From: Triatoma infestans
Lineage: Eukaryota > Arthropoda > Insecta > Hemiptera > Reduviidae
Reading direction: 5' to 3'
Assembly: GCA_011037195.1 (NCBI GenBank)
Contig: JAAEAF010002763.1
Coordinates: 1 to 64,000, forward strand
Length of the DNA stretch: 64,000 nucleotides
The position numbers were made by a program, and so were the translations under genes. Numbering within the stretch: the stretch's first letter is position 1; each line of letters starts with the position of its first letter. This document shows positions 1 through 11,755 of the stretch, in pieces. The notes below the pieces were generated by a model. The model searched no databases, was not told the DNA's origin, and saw nothing but the letters and a program-made list of their open reading frames with translations.

Positions 1-545
1 GCGCTTTTACTGAACAGTTTTTTCAGTTTTCGACGAATTTCATTCAAATTTGGTACACAAACTAAGAAATTTGTCAATTATAATTTTGAGAACTGGAGAA
101 AGAGAAAGTTGTGTGAGTGTTTCACACCAGATTTTTTTTTTTTTGTAGGAAAGCATAACCTTACTCCTCCTCCAAAATTTCCTTTAAATGAATTTTCACG
201 GGAAAAGTTTCCAACAAAAGTGATAGAGCTACCAGAATATTGTAGTTACCGTAACAAGTTTAATGGGAAACCCACCAGTGTTTTTATGGAGAACATCATA
301 AAAAACTAATAAAAAAAAAACCGGTTCACCGATTTTCCACAAATTCGGAATTTTGGTAATATTAAAGAAAATTTCTTGATTAATTTATATTAATTAGATT
401 AAGAGAAAGTCGTATGAGTGTTTCACATTGGTGTTTTTTTATACTCAGGCGACCACAGAATACATATTTCTAGTGATAACTCAATTTTAGAAATCTGATA
501 CGATCACAATACTTCCTCTTACTTCCTCTAAAAAAAAAAAGTAAA
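1..545. repeat. Modular ACCGGAAGT-family fragments, forward end then reverse body
   Basis: 1-140 is the 3' terminal block of the family (TTTTACTGAACAGTTTTTTC, then GTGTGAGTGTTTCACACC and a T run). From about 150 a reverse copy follows and ends at 500-545 with the reversed start block ACAATACTTCCTCTTAC. No gene seen. Confidence 0.7.
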
Positions 546-1299
546 AAATTCCAATATACATGAACCTTGTATATTCCCCATGATTTGTACCTGAATGAAA
601 AACTGATTGGTCCGCGATATACACGTGTTTGTGAATACCGATAATCTTAAAAGAGCTTCTTTACATTTCTATACCATACATACTATAATTTGTTTTTTAA
701 AACTATAAAAACTAATAAACAGCCAACTGATTTAAAATTCAAAACTACGTAATTAACCTCTCATTTAAAAAAAAATATCCCCAACATAATAAATAAGACA
801 TAGTTAAAACACAAACCTTATAAAATTTAACTACGCACTTTCGGAATTATCCTTCAATTTAAGCCCATTTCCTTCCCCCCCCGTTTTAAACAGTAAAAAC
901 AAATGATAAGAAAAACAAGCCTTTATTAGTAACTTTTTGAATTTTAAATTAAGTATTTAATATTTTAAATTATTATTATTATTATTATTATTTTTTTTTA
1001 AGAAAATAATGCCCCTGTATAATTAAGTTAATTATTAGATGGTTATTATAATCTATTTACCATAAATTTATTAAAACTATAAGGAAATCCTTCGATTAGT
1101 TTATTTTTATTGCTTTTTTTTATTTATTTAACTAATAACTAATTTTCCGTTCTCATCTCGAGGGGAGAAAACCCAGAGTTATACAATAGAATTGTTTTTA
1201 GAATAGAACAATTTTGTTTACTTAACTTCTTACTTCCTTCAAAATTCCTTTTTTAAACTATCACTTCCTGGTGTCCAAGGTAATAGAAAATGCAAGATT
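546..1299. other. AT-rich stretch without gene
   Basis: No coding or RNA signal seen. It contains an ATT triplet run at 968-991 and several A/T homopolymers. Confidence 0.6.
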
Positions 1300-1450
1300 T
1301 TATTAATATAGGTTGATTACTTTTTGTGTTATATGTAATCAGCGACTGACAGTCTTGCTACTTAAACTATTACTTCTAGTAGACTGATTTAGTCCAAACT
1401 TAGAAAGTTTCTAGTATTCACTAAAATAGTACAGAATACTGAATTTCATT
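1300..1450 (+). repeat. Isolated unit of the 145-bp tandem repeat
   Basis: Contains ATAGGTTGATTACTTTTTG, TAGACTGATTTAGTCCAAAC and TAGTATTCACTAAAATAGTA like the array at 2,552-3,190. It is followed by an AAT triplet run (1,453-1,474) and cut off from the array by about 1.1 kb that includes a LINE remnant. Confidence 0.75.
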
Positions 1451-1814
1451 AATATAATAATAATAATAATAATAAAACTGTCTTGATTAGGAACATATAA
1501 AACAAATACACAAAAAGTAAATCTCTTTAATTTTAAGACGGAATACTCATGGTCCACTGACCGTCTGAGGAGTCACCTTGAACTTATACAAAGTAAACTT
1601 TTTCCCATTGGAAATACAATTTCAAGACAAGAAAAAAATGTAACTGAAAATGAAATATCCTAAATATTAGAACTACAACAAAAAACAAAAACTAGAAAGA
1701 GAATCATTACTCCATTAAACTGAAATGTACCATACTTGTTAAATTAATAAGAATAAAAAGTAAAAGAAGAAATTTCGGAAATAATATAAGTCAAGCCATA
1801 TTCTAATAATTAAA

Positions 1815-2190
1815 CTGTTGTATCAAAAAATATCTATAATTCCAGGCTACGTAACAATAATTTACCAAGCTTGACCAGTCTTTTCCACTTAAATATGCCT
1901 TAAATTCATCTTCAGTTAGCATATCCTCCTTCAAATACTTCAACGATACTCTTTTAGTACAGTGCAAACAGCAAGAAAGTGATAGACGTCTTCGATCTCA
2001 TTCCTGTTACACAATGAGCACAATTTGACCTGCTCAGTGAAGGAATATTTGGTTTGATACAGCATTCGCCCCTCATTTTGATTATGCCAATAGAATTCGC
2101 ATTTAACTTGCTACTATAAACAAAGTTGTTATCGGGTTCCAATTCCTTAAACGGAGTATACCTTACACTACTGAAAATTTTCAAATTGTG
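1815..2190 (-). pseudogene. LINE ORF2 3'-terminal remnant
   Basis: Minus-strand frames show a Cys-x2-Cys near SNCAHC, then YLKEDMLTEDEFKAYLSGKD and WSSLVNYCYVAWNYR after a frameshift. This resembles the zinc-finger tail of LINE ORF2 (compare 46,918-47,133). It splits the array of 145-bp repeats. Confidence 0.5.
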
Positions 2191-2551
2191 CTAATTACAT
2201 GACCTTTTAATGTGTTTATTACACTGGATGTTTTTATGCTATCATTTAACAAATCCATATATTAATATTACCTCTACTACAGAGTATTTCCTAGTTTCTG
2301 TACGAAAATATTTTTCTATTAATTATTTCTTGGGTGAGAATTCTGGGTTATCTAGAAGTTGGTAGATTTAAACATCTCTTTATATAATTTAAATACAATT
2401 TTAATGTGTACAAGAACGTTGGAGCTAAAATAGCCTCTAAATATATAATCGCATCCGGCGTATTTCTGGGTAAATTAAAGCACTTTTTAACAAAAAAGTG
2501 TATTAATAGTACAGAAAATATAAAAATAAAATAGTATAAAATAAATATAAA

Positions 2552-3190
2552 ATAGTATAGAATACTAAATTTTATTAATATAGGTTGATTACTTTTTGAG
2601 TTATAAGTAATTAAAGAAAAACAGACTTGTTACTTAAACTATCACTTCTAGCAGACTGATTTAGTTCAAACTTAGTAAGGTTCTAGTATACACTAAAATA
2701 GTGTAGAATACTAAATTTTATTAATATAGGTTGATTACTTTTTGAGTTATAGGTAACTAAAGGCTGACAGACTTGTTACTTAGCTATCAGATCTAGTAGA
2801 CTGATTTAGTCCAAACTTAGTCAAGTTTTAGTATACACTAAAATAGTATAGAAACTGAATTTTATTATATACATTGATTACTTCTTGAGTTATAAGTAAC
2901 TAAAGACAAACAGACTTGTTACTTAAACTATCACTTCCAGTGGACTGATTCAGTTCAAACTTAGTAAGGTTCTAGTATTCACTAAAATAGTATAGAATAC
3001 TGAATTGCATTAATATAGGTTGATTACTTTTTGAGTTATACGTAACTAAAGACAAACAGACTTGTTACTTAAATTACCTGTATACTTAACTATCTGTATT
3101 ACTTAATCTATAGTATACACTAAAATACTATAGAATACTAAATTTTATTAATATAGGTTGATGACTTCTTGAGTTATAACTAACTAAAGA
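2552..3190 (+). repeat. Tandem array, unit about 145 bp
   Basis: AGGTTGATTACTTTTTGAG recurs at about 2,582, 2,728, 2,871, 3,017 and 3,155 (138-146 bp spacing), each followed by an ACAGACTTGTTACTTAAACT and TTCAAACTTAGTAAGG type segment. Four to five units are visible, with substitutions and small deletions. Satellite-like, no gene. Confidence 0.85.
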
Positions 3191-5340
3191 TTACGCACAT
3201 ATTTATGACCAAAAAAAAATCTGATGAATTTATTAAATTTGATTTCTTTTCTTCATACAGTTATATTCGGAATATTCAAAGTAATTTCTAATGGTTTCTT
3301 ACATAAGCATCATGGTAAGGTATGTCATTTTTATACCTGCATCTAGCGGTGGCATTCCACTAGTAAGCAGGTAGGTATGGAGGGACCGTTCAATGTTTGA
3401 TTTAGAGCCGTCTGCTTGAATTGTTGAAAGATCTTGCAGTGTGCATGCATAGGCTGATATTACAAAATACTATATACTTGATGTAGATTGTAAAGGTTTC
3501 GTTGCTAATTTGGTTTTTCATTTTTTTGAAAATATTCTACTGACTTTTTATACTCTTCATATCAAATTTACTGCACAACATATAAAAGATTTTTTTCTTG
3601 TCCTTTGAAACATTTTTCAGAGAACTTTACTATTATTTTCCAAATATAAATACAGAGATAGTAGGGGAATAGCACCTATAATAGCAGCTAGCACCTAACC
3701 TTAGCAGGTGGAGAAGTGATTATATTCTGGCCCAGTAGAGTGCACTAAAAACACTCAACTAACTCCATATAAACATTTGAAATTTAACGCCTCAAATTTC
3801 GCAAAACTATTCAAAATCATTCTTTTTTTTTTTGGAGAGAAAAATGTTTCAAATAAAAGTGATACGTTTATATCTGTGCAGTTAGCATACCAAGTTTAAA
3901 GAAAATTATTAAGGTCGTTTTTGAGAAATTTAAAAAAAAAAACAACTAAAAAACCTACTCTGCAGAACCTCACTTCCGATTAATCGTTTTTTTTTCATAT
4001 TTGGAATTCTAGCAATGCTTATCAATTATTATACAGGTGGTGGAACCATATATTGTATTGAAGAGGTTCATTATAAGGAAGCTGAATGTTATTGTTTACA
4101 CACAAGTCCCGCGAAAACTCCGTTTTCCCGGGAAAATATTTCAAATAAAATTGATAAATATTTAAGTGTGAACATAGTATACGAAGTTTAAAGAAAATCG
4201 TCGAAGCCGTTTTAGAGAAAATCGCGAAAAACTGGAAAAACAAAAAAAGAACATTTAGTACAATCTCATTACCGGTTGCCGGATTTTGCCCGAAACCTTC
4301 GTGTTTGATGCGTTGATAGTACCTACACGGAATATCAAGTCTGTGTCTCTTACGATTGTTCGTTTTTCAGATATTTCATTACGCACACACACACTCATAT
4401 AAAAACATTTTTTTCGAACTCAGGGAGCTTCAAAACATGTATTTCCGGTGAAAACTCAATTTCGAAAATTTGACACGATCGCAATACTTCCTCTTACTAG
4501 GAGTGAATAAGAAAAAGTAAAATTTGCCGAAGAATTGTATTCGTTTGTACAAACTTCGGTGATAAATCATAATCCATCAATCGATATGCCCCAATATCGA
4601 TATTTCACTCTGTTTTTACTTTCTCTTGCACCTATTGATGGGAACAAAATATTACAAAAATGAAAAGTCGCATAAAGCTCAACCTTGGTATTCCATTTAG
4701 ATACTACCATCGGTTCTGACATGAAAGTTTCGGGTAAAATATATCAACCGGAAGTACGATTTTACTAAATTTTTACTTTCTCATAAAAGCATACATATGC
4801 TTTATCCTGCCAATTGTACCTTACGATCAATGAAATACATCACTAATGGTGATGTAAGCTTTACACCAATGGTATAACACCTAGCACTAATGGTGTTCGA
4901 GCAAGATCTGTAATTAATGAGGAGTAAAATTTATAATAAAATAGTACTTTTCTTCTTATTCAATAAAAAAACCGTTATAATATCATTTTGAAATTTTTTA
5001 TAGAAATCATGTTATCATTCATAACTTGTAAAATATCGCCCACAGAAAAAAACCGTTCAAGTAAATTTTTCTTACAAAAAATAGAGGAATCTATTTCTTA
5101 AATAAAAACCACACCTCCCCGTTCGAAAAAAATGAAGTTGGTGCCTGTATCTCGTTTCTGGAAGCACCAAAACAAATTTGCAAATTAAATTTGGTTTCTA
5201 ACAAAAAAAACTACGGGGACACGTATTTTTTAGTTTTTTTCTAGCTATCTTAGTTTCCGAGAAAAAGTCGTTATCCATATACCTTGGGACACCCTGTATA
5301 TTAACCTTAAAGTACATTAAAGTCTTTAAATCAGAAATGC
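3191..5340. repeat. Diverged modular repeats, reverse then forward
   Basis: 3,800-4,525 is a reverse copy ending in CAATACTTCCTCTTACTAGG. 4,530-4,790 is forward module sequence with an ACCGGAAGT at 4,747. The remainder is AT-rich sequence with short family matches. No gene seen. Confidence 0.6.
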
Positions 5341-5520
5341 GAGTTTACAGATTAGGTTTTAGCGTTTATTATTATGGAATTTTCTCGACTAATAAAGATT
5401 TCCTTTAAACTTGGAATGCTAACTGCCCAGATATTGGGATTCTCTACAGAATTGGTGGCGTTAATTTCAAGTGTTATTAGTGCTCTCTTCTGGACTGTAA
5501 TCTAACAATTCTTACTGGGT

Positions 5521-5659
5521 CCTTTCCATTTATACCTTTTATGTGTTCCTAATCTTAAAAATTCGTTTTCTTCGCCTAGTCAAACACCATGTAAATCCAT
5601 TCCTTCATTTATTTATTACCGTTTATTATCATTTCTTTACAGCTATGCGAGGGATTGGC
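5521..5659 (+). repeat. 139-bp direct repeat, left copy
   Basis: Matches 6,101-6,239 with about three mismatches at exactly 580 bp spacing (TATACCTTTTATGTGTTCC to AGCTATGCGAGGGATTGG). A CAC/CAT-rich run follows at 5,660-5,690. Confidence 0.8.
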
Positions 5660-6100
5660 ACCACCATCACCACCACCATCACCTCCTCCATATTTACGTT
5701 AAGACAAATGTGTGAAATATGAAGATTAAGGAATTAAATAATTATAAGATTTAATTACATAATATTATGTAATATTATGTTAAAGGATTTAATTACATGT
5801 ATATATTGTGCAGTAAGAGAAAGTCGGGTGGGTGAGTGTTTCACACCAGATTGCAGCAATTTCCTTTAAACCAGCTATACTAACTTATTTCTTCTTCCTA
5901 GTCACAACCCACTCTACCTCTCGTAGTATGGTTTTCCAGACAATTCTTTCTTCTATCAGTCCAGTCCTTCAGCTCAGTTCGCGCCTTTCAGTCGCAACCC
6001 TTCTTTCAGATTTATACAACCTTTTCATTTTTTTTTCACCTCAGTAATGCCAATAAAATTTTTTTCCAGCCTTCTTCGAATTCATCTATCAACTCATCTT

Positions 6101-6239
6101 CCTTTCCGTTTATACCTTTTATGTGTTCCTAATCTTAAAAATTCGTTTTCTTCGCCTAGTCAAACACTATGTAAATCCATTCCTTCATTTATTTATTACC
6201 GTTTATTATCATTTCTTTACAGCTATGCAAGGGATTGGC
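6101..6239 (+). repeat. 139-bp direct repeat, right copy
   Basis: Second copy of the 5,521 block. Between the copies lies the 3' terminal block of the modular family (5,816-5,855). The sequence after it, to about 6,480, is moderately GC-richer and may be an old element of unknown class. Confidence 0.8.
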
Positions 6240-6582
6240 CCATAGCATTTCTAGCTTGATGGAGTGGGGCTATCCAAGGTAGCCAATTTTCTCAATGTCC
6301 TAATGGTGGAACCTATTGGTGGAATGTACGAAATATGATTATTATGGTGAGTGTGCATGGTTTAGTGAATTCTGGTGACCCGTAGGGACACTACCCCCTC
6401 CCAAGTGCCTACATGCAACCGACCCCCTAGCGGGTACTTATGTAGGCTTAAAAGTTTTAATTAACTTTTTCCTAGGGAATTTTTTTATTTCTGCGAAACC
6501 AAGAGTAATTGTGGAGTTATGATTCATTCTAAGTTATGATTTTGCCATTTCAATATTAGTAGTTTTATTTCCATAATATTTT

Positions 6583-7080
6583 TATTTTCTCTTACTTCTT
6601 GTAATCGTGACAAATTTTCGATGTATATAATATGTGAACAGCACAGATCAAAAACGAAAAATCGTAGAAAGTTAAAACTTGATATTCCGTTTAGGTATCA
6701 CCATGGGATCCGATAGTAGGTCATCTGTCAAAATTCCTCAACCGGAAGTACCACTTTACTGAATGTTTTTTTTTTTTCACTTTTACGCGACACTCAAAAT
6801 GGCTCCGACTATTTTCTTCAAACTTCCGAAGAATACCTAGAATTTATACCTGCAATACATACAAAGATCTACAACCTTTATTTGAAACATTTCTCTGGGA
6901 AAATTCATTTAAGGGCACTTTTGGCGGAGGGGGTGGGGTTAGATTTTCCTCTAAAGTGCTATTCCAGTTTACTATACAATTCTGTCATATAAATAATTTT
7001 AATTAGAAATAAATATATTGTTGAAATTCCGAGTTTGAAAAAAAATCGGATAACCGGAAGTGCGTTTATTTTTTAATTTA
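6583..7080 (+). repeat. Modular repeat copy, forward, cut by SINE
   Basis: Begins TTATTTTCTCTTACTTCTTG and has ACCGGAAGT at 6,741 and 7,053, one module apart. The minus-strand SINE at 7,087 truncates it. Confidence 0.75.
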
Positions 7081-7086
7081 TTTTTA

Positions 7087-7288
7087 GACGCGCCCGGAGC
7101 TTTCTCATTGTATTCCCGGCCTCCGGACAGTGTTCTCTAGTTACAGACAACAATGTCTATCACCGGAAAGTGAGCTGTAGAGGCTCCTAGGAAGAAAAAA
7201 ATCTAAAGGTAGCAACAGCTGGACTCGAACCCGGGGGGTCCTCCGCGTGGGAGTCCAGTACGCTAATCACTTAGCTATCCCCTTCCCT
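7087..7288 (-). mobile_element. tRNA-derived SINE, Ala-type family, minus strand (7.1 kb)
   Basis: Reverse copy with GGACTCGAACCCGGG (box B) and TAGCTATCCCC (box A side), and the shared body GTGAGCTGTAGAGGCTCCTA. The anticodon loop would read CCC, so it is a diverged member. It lies in a modular repeat. Confidence 0.8.
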
Positions 7289-7289
7289 C

Positions 7290-8110
7290 ACAATATTATT
7301 AGGGACAATCCAACATTTTATGAAAATTTCAAGCTTGAAGAAAAGATGTCAAGTAAGAATTACAAAAGCAGTTGTAAAAGGACGTAACATTTTAGACTTT
7401 ATTTATTGACGTAATTTTGAATTTTAAAGTGTAACATTAAATTGTTGTTTCCTTTTTAATTTTTACTTATATCTCTATTTTATTCTTATTAATTTCTATT
7501 TTTATTTTTTTTTAATTAATTAGAGATATAAATTATTGTCTTTTTATTGATATCAGTTATTTTTAATAAACAATTATAAAAAAAAAAATAGTAATAAATA
7601 ATTTAATTGATTTTATTCCATCATTTTTATGATTATTTTGTTATGAAGATAATAATATATCTAGTGTAAACACTGTCACGATTCCAGTTACTCTAATTCA
7701 CAATGTTTTAATTGAAAACACTTGTAATATATGTTAATATTATATGTTAGTGGTAGAACTATACATTGTATTGAAATGTTATTGTAGAGGGAAGCTAAGT
7801 GCTTCTAGTACCCCCTTCCAAAAAAAAAAAAAATTCAATTTACCCGGGAAAATGTGTTTCAAAATAAATTAGGTACATACATGTGTGTAGATAGTTTACA
7901 AAGTTTAAAGTGAAATCGTTGGAGCCATTTTTTGAGAAAATCGGGACAAACTGAAAGGGAAAAAACATCGCCCTTTCGGTTGATGGATTTTGTTCCAAAA
8001 AAACTTTATGCCAAATACGGTGGTAACAATCTGGATAGGTTGGACTTTCCTGCAATTTTTCATTTTTTAGATCGTTGTTCACACAAGCGCGCGAACGTAT
8101 AGCCCATTTG
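7290..8110. other. AT-rich stretch, then reverse modular fragment
   Basis: 7,290-7,740 is very AT-rich with no signal. 7,760-8,110 is a reverse module piece (CGGGAAAATGTGTTTC, GTTGGAGCCATTTTTTGAG). No gene seen. Confidence 0.55.
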
Positions 8111-8115
8111 ATGAA

Positions 8116-8245
8116 CCCTTTTTACTTTCTCTTACTCCTAGAAAGAGGAATTATTGTAATCGTGTCAAATTTTCGGTACCGAGTTTTCACCGGAAATATC
8201 CGTTTTGAGGTCCCCCGAGTCTAAAAAAGGGGTTTTTAGCAAATG

Positions 8246-8294
<49 letters not shown>

Positions 8295-9182
8295 ACTGTG
8301 TATGTATGTGAACAACATAGCTCAAAAAAGAAAAACCGTAGAAATTTGAAACTCGATATTCCGTTTAGGTATCACCATAGGATCTGACAGTAGGTTATCT
8401 GTCGAAATTCCTCAACCGGAAGTACCACTTTACTAGTTGTTTTTTTTTACTTTTTGCGATTTTCTCAAAAAATGGCTCCGAAAATTTTCTTTAAACTTGA
8501 TATATCAACTACCCATACAAAGAGCTACAACTTTTGCTTGAAACATTTCTCCGGGAAAATTCATTTAAGGGCACTTTTGAAGGAGGGATGGGGTTAGGTT
8601 ATCATCTATAGTGCTATTTCAGTTTATTAGACAATTCTGCCTCCTTAACGAGGTATTCTAGTGTTAATTAGAATAATGTTAAACATGTTGTTGAAATTCC
8701 GAGTTTGAAAAATCGGATAACCGGAAGTGCGTTTATTTTAACACTTTACTAAATGATTTCTTCAATTTTCGTGATTTTCTCAAAAATCGCTCCTACGATT
8801 TTTTCTTGAGACTATATATATAAACTAAACATGCAAATATCTACATCTTTTATTTAAAACATTTCTCTGGGAAAATTCATTTATGGGCAATTTTAGGGGA
8901 GGGGGTGGAGGTTACAGCTTCCTCTAAATTGCTATCATTTGTGTGTCCGTGATGATTATACAATTCTATCCTCCAAACAAAATTAATTAGAAATAAATAG
9001 ATGGCCAAAATTCCGAGTTTTAAGGAAAATTAGTAAACCGGAAGTGCGCTTTTACTGAACAGTTTTTTTCCGTTTTCGACGAATTTCGTTAAATTTGGTA
9101 CACAAACTATAACATTTACCATTATAATTTTGGGAACTGGAGTAAAAGAAAGTTGTGTGAGTGTTTCACACCAGATTTTTTT
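8116..9182 (+). repeat. Modular ACCGGAAGT-family element, reference copy
   Basis: Start block TTTTTACTTTCTCTTACTCC, leader with AAATTTTCGGTACCGAG, a TG microsatellite, then modules ending in ACCGGAAGT at 8,415, 8,720 and 9,037 (305 and 317 bp apart). Each module has TTTCTCAAAAATGGCTCC, ACATTTCTC(T/C)GGGAAAATTC and a GGGTGGGG run followed by CCTCTAAA. End block GTGTGAGTGTTTCACACC and a T run. No ORF of note. Confidence 0.85.
8249..8290 (+). repeat. TG microsatellite
   Basis: Twenty-one TG dinucleotides at the position where other copies of the modular family have a shorter TG stretch (9,642; 16,673; 12,615 and 48,234 in reverse), so it is a built-in part of the element. Confidence 0.9.
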
Positions 9183-9518
9183 TCTTTAAACTTGTTATGC
9201 TACCTGCACACATCTAAATGTATCGTCACTTTTATTTGAACCTTTCTTTAGAAAAAAAAAATATTTTTAGCCACATTAGAAACGTTGTGTGTGAGGAGGG
9301 ATGTTTGTTTGTTCAGTCTTGTTATTGCCGCTGATTTCTGTATTATAATGTAATATAATCAAGTAACTATGTGCCAAGGGTGCTAACCAACTCAAACTAT
9401 CCCCACCTACTATATTTATGATAGGGGATCTGAAGAAAAATATCCGAATCTAAAGAAAATGTAAAATTGTATAATGTTGTATTAATGTTGTAAGGGACTG
9501 TGTTTGTGTTTCTCATCA
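9183..9518 (+). repeat. Extra module after the reference element
   Basis: Continues from the T run with CTTTAAACTTGTTATGC and CTTTTATTTGAACC, a diverged module, then the CAAACTATCCCCACCTAC to TATTTATG end seen in other copies. No gene. Confidence 0.6.
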
Positions 9519-10178
9519 GTTTTTACTTTCTCTTACTCCTAATAAGAGGAAGTATTGTGTCCAATTTTCGATATCGAGTTTTCACCAGAAATATCCGTTT
9601 TGAGGTCCCCTGAGTCCTAAAAAGTGGTTTTTAGCAAATGGTCTGTGTGTATGTGTGTGTCTGTGAACAGCGTAGCTCAAAAACGAAAAACCGTAGGAAG
9701 TTGAAACTTGATATTCCGTTTAGGTATCACCATAGGTTCTGACAGTACTTTATCTGTCAATATACCTCAACCGGAAGTCCACTTTACTATTTTTTTTTTT
9801 TTTACTTTTTTGCGTTTTTCTCAAAAATGGCGACGACGAAGATTTTCTTTAAACTTACTATATCAACTATTCATACAAAGAGCTACATCTTTTATTTAGA
9901 ACATTTCTCTGGGAAAATTCTTGAAGGGCACTTTTAAGGGAGGGGTGGGGTTACAGCTTCCTCTAAAGTGGTATCATCCAAACAAAATTAATTAGAAATA
10001 AATAGGTAGCCAAAATTCCAAGTTTTAAGAAAATTAGTAAACCGGAAGTGCGGTTTTATTGTTTTCGACGAATTTCGTTATATTTGGTAAACAAACTATA
10101 ACATTTGTCAATTATAATATTGAGAACAGGAGTAAGAGAAAGTAGTGTGAGTGTTTCACACCAGATTTTTTTTTTTGT
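9519..10178 (+). repeat. Modular family element, short form
   Basis: Same start and end blocks as 8,116-9,182 but only ACCGGAAGT at 9,770 and 10,041, so one module is missing. The size difference of one module suggests loss by recombination between modules. Confidence 0.82.
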
Positions 10179-11755
10179 TCTCACGGGATCTTAAACTAGA
10201 TACATACTTCCGGGTGAAGCGTGAAATTAGGAAATTTGATGCATTGCAATACTTCCTTTTACATAAGATGAATGAAAAATGAAAATATTATTATAATTAA
10301 TAAGGGATTAAATGATTTATATATACATATATATCTTTTTATTTCGAAATATTTGCGTATGTTAGAAAAGTGTAACCTGCGTTTAACCTTCAAAAGAAAT
10401 TCCCTCCTCAAAAAGAGAATTTTTAATAGCCTTGGTAGGGGTAAAGTGTTCAGTAGGCGGTGGTATTTGCTTGAGAGTATTAGGTGACCGTCTGTTGATA
10501 GTAGTCCGTCTCTCGTCAAGAGATTTTTTCTAATTTTTGTTTTTCTTCTGTATAAAACTTTAACATGGAGACAAATAAGACTGCTGTAAGTTTTTTTTTT
10601 TTTTAATTTCTTGTTGTTAAATTTATGTTTTTTTTTTTAAATTAATTTTTAGTTTCTCTTACTATTTGTAAGAGAAAATTTTGCGATTATTACAAATTTT
10701 CGATTAAAATATTAAATTTATCAATAAAGGCTCCAACAATATTTTTTGTTTTAGCTTCGTAAAGCCATATTTCACAATTTTGTATAAAAAGATTTTTCCG
10801 GATCTTTTATGGGGGGGGTTTCTCTACAAGAGCTGAAGTTAGGTTTTCTGCTAAAGTGCCATTACAATCTAATACGAAGTACAGTAGTTATAAACATTTG
10901 TTGAAATTCCATGAAAAGCAGTTAATTGGATTTGTAAATTTCCTTAATTTATTCCCTGGTAAGAGGAAGTATTGTGATCGTGTTAATTTTTCGCCGGAAG
11001 TGAATTTTCACCGGAAATAAATACCGTTTGATCGATGTTTTTGACGCTCTCTTCTGGACTTCAGTTAATTATTTGAACTATTTACCTGCCTTAGATAATT
11101 TTTTTTTTTTTACTTTTTCTTACTGCTATATATTTTTAGAAATTGAGTCTTCATGGGAAATATGCTGCAGAAAAACGTACATTCTTAAGCTCACTGATTG
11201 GAAATATTCAAAGATTATAATACAGCGGTTGATCTCTTCTTTTGTCTTGGATTCACACTTGAATCGAAAAGAGTTCTTATCTATATTTACATTATAAATA
11301 TTGTTATACTTTATTGATCATTAAATAACAACATAGATAGTTCTGAAAATGTTATAACACAGGTTTCCGAGAAAATTATATTTGAGAAAGTTTCTATAAC
11401 AGCTATCTTTTAAATCTTTTAACATTAGAAAAATTTTTAATTCAAAATGCAGTAAGAGAAAAATTTTTTTAGTGAACGGTCTCTGTGTTTTAGCAGAATA
11501 ACTCAAAAACGGAAAATTCGTGGGAAGCTCAAACTTTGTATTCTATTTAGGTATTACCTACTACCACCACATCAGACACGAAGATTTCCGGCAAACTCTA
11601 AACAACCGGAAATGCTACTTTACTGAATAGATTTTTGATTTTTTTTTTTTAACTTTCTTGAAAACAATTATAACGATTTTTTGTTTTGTTTTTTTGTTTG
11701 TAATGTTAACTATAAACCTATCACTTTTGATGGAAACATTTCTCAAAAAAAAACT
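10179..11755. repeat. Diverged modular repeat pieces
   Basis: Reverse start fragment at 10,190-10,262; forward start blocks near 10,651 and 10,953 (AAGAGGAAGTATTGTGATCG); module pieces to 11,755. Sequence at 10,265-10,640 shows nothing recognisable. No gene supported. Confidence 0.5.

Noticed and set aside
8205..8387. A short frame rich in Cys-Val
   Set aside because: It is a translation of the TG microsatellite of the modular element.
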